DNA from: Hofstenia miamia
Lineage: Eukaryota; Xenacoelomorpha; Acoela
Reading direction: 5' to 3'
Length of the DNA stretch: 64,000 nt
NCBI GenBank assembly: GCA_004352715.1
Contig: SCFE01000082.1
Span: 42,985-106,984 of the forward strand
The notes under the pieces were generated by a model. That model had not been told where the DNA came from, made no database searches, and saw only the letters and a program-made list of their open reading frames with translations. Each line of letters begins with the position of its first letter. Positions within the stretch are counted from its first letter, which is position 1. Shown one piece after another: positions 57,201 to 64,000 of this stretch. The position numbers and the translations under genes were made by a program.

Positions 57201-59069
57201 TGTGATAATACATTGCTGAATAATGATTATTTTTCTTATCTGTAAAAATTCCATACATTTAATTCATTTTCACTATTATCAGAAATACAAAGCATGAAAC
57301 ATTTTGTTAAATTTAAACATTACAGGCATATGAAATATAGACTTACATGATAAAAACAAACTTGTTTTCTGAAAACATTGAATATGGTTTATGTATAAAG
57401 ATGAAATTTTGTTTTTCTTATCCATAAAAAGTTCCATGCATTTCTATTGCTTAGCTAGCCTATGTACAAAATTTTAAATCATTTTTGGGAATCTATACAT
57501 TACATGCACATTGTCACATTTTTGTTTTTGAAATACACTGCTATTTCATTGTAAAAAAAGCATTCATCACATTTGTTAACAATTACTTAACAGGTGCTAA
57601 TTGATGAGTCACAACTCATGGTTAATTCATGAATATTTAAGGGGCATGGCTAAAAAATATGGGAATATTCACACATGACATAATCAACCAATGATTAATT
57701 TTAGAGTGTAAATATGTACATGTTAAAGAATTTGATATATATGCTAGCAATCTTAATGAATAAAGCTTACTGGTATTATTTCTCATTACTAATAGGGGAT
57801 TGCAATGAATCCAATCAAGTCTATGACATATCAAAATAATTGTAGAAATATTTTAGCAATGTATACATATAGTTTACATAGGCATATAGTAAAGGCCTTA
57901 AAAGTTCAGGTGTTTGCAAAAATTTCCTATGTATTGTTAAGAAATTAGTTGGTTTTATGAAAATTGATCAATATTTTAAAACATGGAGGTGTATTTGCTT
58001 CAGGAAAAAATACATGCATAATTTAATTACAAAATTTTATAATTATTTACTTTTGAAACTTATAAAAAATGTGTGAATGTGTATTATTGAATAAAACACA
58101 TTATAAAACACAATTTACAAGTTTAAAAAGAACTTTAAAGAGTTTGTATACTTTCATCTTTCATTCTTTCACAAATTTTAATATATAAGCCCAGGTATAT
58201 TATTTTGATTGGCTTAGATGTTAAAGCTACCTATCAACAATGATGAGAAATGCTGCATATGTCAAACAGGATCTAAAATCTATGAAGTTGACTAAAGGCA
58301 GAGTGTGTGGATAATTACTAAAGGCAAATGAAAAACAGCAAAAGACTATCATCTGAGGTGAAATGTTTATAAAAGACCAAGGAGAAGTCATGTTTCAACT
58401 ATGCATTTTAAAATAATTGTTTTATTATGGTTGATGATACATCATACTAGAAAACGTATTTCTTTCATATCATGTTAAAGAATAGATCAAAATCTTAATT
58501 ATTCTGGTGAATTATAATGAAGCTTGGTCAACATTTACCCATGTTTTAAGAAAAGCTACAAAGTGGATGCTTTGATTTCACTGTTTTTTTATTGTAATGG
58601 TATGTTTATTATTGAATTTTACAGAATGTGCATTTAGGTTTAGGTATATATTCAGCACTCAGGATTTGCATAGCAGTGCTTGGGAGAATTTATTCTCTGA
58701 ATACTTATTAAGTTTCCTATTTTCAATTAATAATTGGTGACATAGCATCTTTAAATGGCTTAGATTTCAAATACATCTAGACATACAAACATTGGTACAC
58801 ATTTTATCCTTGAATTTTATGTCTTTGCTTTCATTACTAGTAGTAACTCAAATATTGCTTAAATTTTAAAGTCTTGTAAAGTTTCTTCCATGATTAAATG
58901 ATTTTATAGGAGTTATTTTTCACTATATTGACTTATAAAATATTAGTTTGAAATTTTCTCAAAATTCTTAGTAATCTCTATTTTAACACCATGCACCTAT
59001 ATTTTCTATGTGTGAATAATCCACTATTTACTATCAATTTATGAGCATTTGTACATTTAGAAGGTAATC

Positions 59070-59350
59070 TCAACATGGAGTTGTGACTAATTTGACAAGC
59101 AGAATTCATATCTACAGATGGAAAATTGAGTGTGTAGCAGCACATCAACTATAAGAATAGTGAATCATTTGGAAAACACATTCTCATTTCTATGGCAACT
59201 GCAATATAAAGGAAAAGTGGAAACATGAACTTTTGACTAATTTAATGATTGGAAATCATATCTACCAATGGTAAAAAAAGTCGATATCAACTACATGACA
59301 GTGAATAATGAATGTGTCATTGTTTCTATACCAACTACAATGAGAATGGA
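59070..59350. repeat. imperfect tandem duplication of about 140 bp
   Basis: The stretch with GTGACTAATTTGACAAGCAG...ATATCTACAGATGG (from about 59083) recurs as TTGACTAATTTAATGATTGG...ATATCTACCAATGG (from about 59236), followed by similar sequence around TTTCTATRSCAACT. The repeat is diverged. Confidence 0.55.
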
Positions 59351-60901
59351 TAAGGAAATCATGCATTAAAGTTGGAAAAGCAGTGAAAAGCAAAAAACCC
59401 ATGTAATGTATACAGCCACGCAAGAGTGATAAACCAAACAAAACTGAAAAATGTGGAAAGCTGACAAAAGATGTAACAGTCTACAAATGTGTACAACCTG
59501 AAAATCTGTATAAAACAGAAAGAAATGCAAAGAAAAGACTGTTGTGCAAAACTAATATCAAAATGGTGTATTAATGAAAGCAGGTATATTGTGGCATTGG
59601 TATGAAATCAGCAAGCAATCCTAATAACCTATCTATTGAGGGTTTTGAGTTGAAGCATGGATTTACTGGTGCTACAATTTAATAACTTACACCCTATCCT
59701 AATAAAAGTTAAAAGTAAACAGGAGATTGTGTTACAGAAGAGTGGACACACTCAGTTGACCTGTAACAGATAACCTTAAGATAGAGTCATATAAGATTAG
59801 AGCCCTAACTATGATAAAGAATAAAGAAGCCCTAACTCTTTGATGCAGTGATTGAAACCTATGTGCTAAGTTAAAAAACCTAAACTCAGTGAAACTCACA
59901 TCTCATGCAATTTCAGTTAATTTTAGCTACAAATGAAAAGCAGTACAACAAAAACCCACCTAGCCTAAATTAAATTGACCTTATCTGGGTGCCCTTTAAC
60001 TATGCAGACAAATTTAGAAACACATAATCTTTAATAAAAATAATGTCAAGATAAAAGGTAAGAACAAATTTACTGAGAATAACTGAAGAGAATATAAATA
60101 TACAAATCACACATATTTATTTGAAATAAAACTTGTATTGTTAACAAAATCATACCATAGAAAAATATGGACAAATATCTCACAGGTACAAAATTGTTCT
60201 TCTACTAAACTAATTTTACTGTGTCACTATTTAGANTTAGAAGAAATTTAAAACTAAAAATATGGCACCATTTATCATTTTGTCAAATTAACACAAGTTT
60301 AATATTTAAATTGCAATAAATAAAAAATTAAATGGGTTTAAAAGTCCTTATTCCACAATTTGTATAAATCCTACTAAAAGCATCACATGTATAATTTATA
60401 GAAAGCAAAATTGCCTTTATCATGTAAGTTTATATTTCATATGCCTGTAATGTTTAAGTTTAACAAAATGGTTCCTGCTTTGTATTTCTGCTAATAGTGA
60501 AAATGAATTAAATGTATGGAATTTTTACAGATACGAAAAATAATCATTATTCAGCAATGTATTATCACAAATGTGATTAGTCAGCTAACAATGGAATTTT
60601 TTACAGATAAGAAAAATATTCACTAGTCAATAATTTATAATCACAAACTTGAGGTAAACCCTTGATTAGTCAGCAATGTATTACCACAATGTCATCAAAA
60701 ATATCAGTTTCCTAAATTCTAGAAATCAAAAATCATCAAATTGGTTCAAAGAAATTGTCTAAAAATTAACTTGCTCAATTTCGTTTTGTCAAAACTTTTC
60801 GTCACTAAATGACGTCCAATAGAATCACTTCATTTTTACATGGCAAATAGTCATAGGTGTTACGAAAACTTCAGGGTGTCCCAATGAGACCTCCTCTCCC
60901 C

Positions 60902-61495
60902 ATATTGACTTTCGAAAATTTTGATAATATCATCTATTTTTGCAAAAGCCGCATATTGATTAACAGTTTCAACTATTGAAGTAGCAAAAGAAATGTCTTT
61001 TCTGGGACTGCTGTGTCACCAACAAGAATATTAATGTATTTTGAACCCCTAACTTTACAATTGTCCACAACTATAATAATAGTTTTGTTGCTTAGCAGAG
61101 TCCGCAACTTTTGTCTGTATTTCTGAGACTAAATAAACCAGTTCACAACATGTGCTTTCATTTGGTACAGTTTGGACAAGGTATGTAAAAAGCTGATGAA
61201 CAGCTTCATGTCTGATGACAGAAATGTTTCTACTAGTTTTGTAGCAAAGTCTTTTTGCAATAAGAAAAAAAATTGTATAGTTTCTTTGCCAGGATTTTCT
61301 TGATGGAGCTTTTTGTGCTTTGCTGACGAATGGTGACTTTCTACGTGAAATCACTTGCCGCAATTATCAAGTACATTACATAATTTACAAAATAGGTCGC
61401 CTTTTGAGCTTAAAACAAATTCACCCTTGAATTCCTTTTGGTATAGAAAAGCTTTAGAATTTTTTACTTTTGGCAAGTCCAAAAATAGCACTTAT
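60902..61495 (-). pseudogene. hAT/ZBED-like transposase remnant (N-terminal part)
   Basis: Read right to left, the frame gives KGDLFCKLCNVL and then His residues in HVESHHSSAKHKK, forming a C-x2-C...H-x5-H zinc finger of the BED/CGGBP1 kind (about 61425-61320). A 102-residue frame (61363-61055) follows, with an XHEAVHQLFTYL-type helix. After a frameshift the stretch VDNCKVRGSKYINILVGD (about 61070-61015) looks like the first catalytic-Asp region of hAT transposases. The similarity ends where the inverted repeat begins (60901). It has stops and frameshifts, so it is dead. Confidence 0.6.
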
Positions 61496-62197
61496 ATCTT
61501 AAATAGGTAATTAAGGGTTTGCACAATGAGAACCGTGATTGTTGATGTTTTTGTGGTCTTAGAACTTTGCTTAGGTAGTTTATCTTGAGAAGTTTGAACT
61601 CCTCAGTTTATCTCATTTTTTAAATTAGCTTATTGTTTACACTGACGTACACATTAAAATATTAAAGCAAGAACTCAATGCCTCAAAAATAGTTGGCAGT
61701 TACTTTATAATTTTGAATATTTCACCATTTTTCAAAACTAAATTTTGACATTTTTCTGATTTAACCTTAAATTTTAACAAAATATTGACATTTTTGAACT
61801 GTAAAAAAACCGCCCTAATTATCAGTTTTAAAAAGAGCGATATTAGTCTCAATGCCTGATATTAGTAATAATATTGTTAGAACTAGAAATAAAATTTTAT
61901 TACAAATAAATAAAAAAACAAAACGTAGAAATTTACAAAATCGCAATTACAAATATTTTAAAACAATCACAATATTAAATTAGCAAAAAGATTGTTCACT
62001 TTTATGATGAAATTAATCAATTCACATGCCTTTTCCCAAGCTGGTTTGATGTCTATTCATCATTCGGTTTTATATTAGTGAATATTAGTGAATACTTTTA
62101 TAATACAACTAACAAACTGATATTACATCCTTTTTATCAATTTAAAGAAAGGAAAAACCATTATCTATAAATCTAGTTCAAATCAAAATGATTGGTG
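61496..62197. other. 700 bases without recognised gene
   Basis: Short chance frames only. Confidence 0.5.
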
Positions 62198-63290
62198 TCA
62201 CTTCAGGTAATGGCTGGCTCCAGGTAAGTGATGCTCAACTCCAAGTCTCGAAACTGCATGGTGTCGTCTAGCTCCACGAATGAAGAGGATCATGCTTGGT
62301 AGTAAGGAGAATCCAAGTTTGAACCTTATCCAATTGTAGGTTGTGGAATAGTCAGTATGCCTTTTCTCTGAGATTAAACCACAAAGTTGTTTTAAAATTT
62401 TATCAGTGAGTGACGATGCGCTACCTGATGCACTGAACACCAATGGTGTGAATGAGGCATGTTCGATTTCTAGCACTCTCTGCTGGTATTGGTTTGTTTT
62501 CTCGGTTTCATGGGCCCTAAAAGTCTTTCTGCAGTTCTTTGAGCATAAGGGTTGAATACCCTTACATCAAAGAATGTGCGTTGGTTATAGCTCCAGAATC
62601 CAACGGCAGAGTTGTCTAGCCTAGCTCCATCAGTGAGATTAGAAGAGGGCAGAGATTCCGTTGTTATTTTCGTGAGATGAGGTTGTTTTTTTTAACATCA
62701 ATGCACACTTCCGATAATGCTTCGGACAGTATGTCACGCATTACATTAGGTCGTCTTGCAACAAAACCACCAGTGGGAAAAGAGAGTGCATGCGCAATAA
62801 AGAATCCTTTGCTGCATACGCACGTTGCATCCATACCTCAAACTTGACATTATGTAGAGCAAGCTTTCGATTTAACCTGCTAATGGCATTGCCTGCATCC
62901 ACAAATATAATTGCTTCACATCTATCGCTTTCACAGATATCTTTCATTGCATTTACAGCTGCTTCGATACCAGCTGAGTGACCTGCGGCTGTCTGCAGTA
63001 GACCACAAGATTCTATGATATCTTGCTTTATAATTTGAAGAACTGCACATGTCGTTATGCGTCGAAAGATTTCACCAATTCCAATAGGTCGTATACCTTG
63101 ATTCTTGTAAAGTGAGATCATGCGACCAGCTGCTAACATTTTGAACAAGATTAGTTCATCTCTGCCCAGTTTCTTGAGAAAAGCTAGCAATTTAGTTTTG
63201 TCTAACCCCTTCAGGTAGCGAAATAAACGAAGCACTGTTAAACGCAGTAAGCACAAAGCACTCGCAAGGACAGACTGCTAACAGTGAAAG
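62198..63290 (-). pseudogene. reverse-transcriptase-like element with C-terminal nuclease-like domain
   Basis: Frame 63256-62741 carries GIRPIGIGEIFRRI, AAGHSAGIEAAVNAM and IIFVDAGNAISRLNR, the RT fingers and motif A (Asp in VDAGNA) of a family common in invertebrate genomes and often annotated as RNA-directed DNA polymerase. The motif B GTTQGDP region is lost by deletion. Downstream frames with stops give DNSAVGFW and FFDVRVFNPYAQ (about 62610-62555), resembling a PD-(D/E)XK-like core. Frame 62476-62198 has ASFTPLVFSASG and RGARR, the C-terminal signature of the same family. I cannot place it in a named LINE clade. It is broken. Confidence 0.7.
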
Positions 63291-63697
63291 CATCGCTTAA
63301 AATAGAAGTTATCCCTTGAGATAAATGGAAATTTCATGGAACTGGACTGGCAACAATTCCAGTGGGATTAATGGGACTGAAATCAGTAAAATTCTGATTG
63401 CGCAGATCACCAATGACTAACTATAAGTGTTAGGGAAAAATAGTTGATGAAATAGAATGGAAATGGAAGAAAACCGCACTTCCATATGCAAACCTGGTAT
63501 AGCGCTATTTGACTTCATTGAAACTCAGCAAATATATTTTCTACTATTATTTTAATTGAATTTTATCTTCCAAGTTTCTAAGACTAAACAAAAAATTATT
63601 TGCTACACTTAAAAAACCTGGATGTCTATATATTTGTCGTCTAATTTCAACAGATTACTGTCTGTATATATCATTAGATAACTGAGGGTTAATTGAT
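63291..63697. other. spacer before the last LINE
   Basis: About 400 bases with no gene. They may include the 5' UTR of the following element. Confidence 0.4.
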
Positions 63698-64000
63698 GAA
63701 ATCTAAACTATTTGCTGATAATGAAAATATTCTCAAGGATTTTGAAATGGAACATTGTGAATTAATATACAGTAATGTTAACAATTATAGCAAATGCAAA
63801 GAAATAATAATGAAGGTTTCAGCAAAATTGAGACATGTACTGGTTGGAAAAAAATTAAAGCTTGGTTTTGGAATTGTTCGTACTTTTGATCATTATTATG
63901 TAAGAAAATGTAGTAACTGTGGTGAATTTGGTCATTCTACAAAGGTATGTTCAATGAAAACATCTAACTGTATGTACTGCATGGATAATCACAACTATAA
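63698..64000 (+). CDS. LINE ORF1-like zinc-knuckle protein (partial, runs off window)
   Basis: The frame is open for 101 codons from the ATG at 63698 to the window edge. After a basic region it reads RKCSNCGEFGHSTKVC, a CCHC knuckle, then CMYCMDNHNY, the start of a second. This is the C-terminal half of a Gag-like ORF1 of Jockey/I-type LINEs, which binds element RNA. It resembles the knuckle region of the ORF1 at 35416-36138. The real start may be upstream. Confidence 0.7.

Larger units (their letters stand above)
53914..60901. mobile_element. 7 kb non-coding region bounded by inverted repeats
   Basis: The left arm from 53914 (GGGGAGA...GGGACACCCTGAAG) matches the reverse complement of the right arm ending at 60901 over at least 130 bases, including AATGAAGTGATTCTATTGGACG. 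Further in, 56985-57350 is nearly identical to the reverse complement of about 60425-60735, so the right arm joins pieces that are 3 kb apart on the left. No coding frame is found inside, and 526 Ns lie at 55548-56073. A non-autonomous or foldback-type DNA transposon fits best. No target duplication could be fixed. Confidence 0.65.

Noticed and set aside
1-64000. CRISPR array, tRNA or rRNA genes, bacterial operons
   Set aside because: No regularly spaced direct repeats with unique spacers and no cloverleaf or rRNA sequence were recognised. The coding content is animal and retroelement.

Overview
The window is AT-rich animal (invertebrate) DNA, scaffolded with N gaps and dominated by decayed transposable elements. 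Evidence for an animal is: (i) two consecutive exons of an axonemal-type dynein heavy chain with GT/AG introns near 35.0-35.4 kb, (ii) secreted class-3 lipase genes, and (iii) several families of animal-type non-LTR and LTR retroelements. I cannot name the phylum. The dynein argues for a lineage that keeps motile axonemes.

1-24.8 kb: a head-to-tail array of three related Ty3/gypsy-type retroelements, all on the minus strand. Copy A (10.2-24.8 kb) is nearly complete: LTR, PBS, gag, protease-RT-RNase H-integrase, an extra gene, an env-like gene, LTR. Copy B (3.8-12.4 kb) shares its 5' LTR with the 3' LTR of A and has lost env to a gap. Copy C (1-2.4 kb) is cut by the window edge. All copies carry frameshifts and in-frame stops, several of them shared. 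The extra gene between pol and env carries motifs of a DEDDh 3'-5' exonuclease and is the most unusual thing in the window. Copy A is also a mosaic, with a divergent protease/RT segment between flanks nearly identical to B.

24.8-35 kb: a TTAA-flanked DNA transposon with terminal inverted repeats, 3' and RT fragments of LINEs, and a broken lipase copy. 35-38.6 kb: the dynein exons run directly into a plus-strand LINE (zinc-knuckle ORF1, AP endonuclease, RT) that is heavily mutated.

40.4-48 kb: two intact, intronless, secreted class-3 lipase genes (40455-41423 and 46969-47949), separated by an R4/Dong-type LINE lying in TAA repeats and by a minus-strand LINE. With the pseudogene at 28.8-29.5 kb they form one family, all on the minus strand. 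These two lipases are the only full-length, apparently functional genes here.

48-64 kb: a degenerate minus-strand LINE, then a 7 kb region (53.9-60.9 kb) bounded by inverted repeats and without coding capacity, which ends against a hAT/ZBED-like transposase remnant. After that come a minus-strand RT-like pseudogene with a C-terminal nuclease-like domain and the start of another LINE ORF1 at the right edge. Several short N runs are flanked by duplicated sequence, so parts of the scaffold contain unmerged contig ends.
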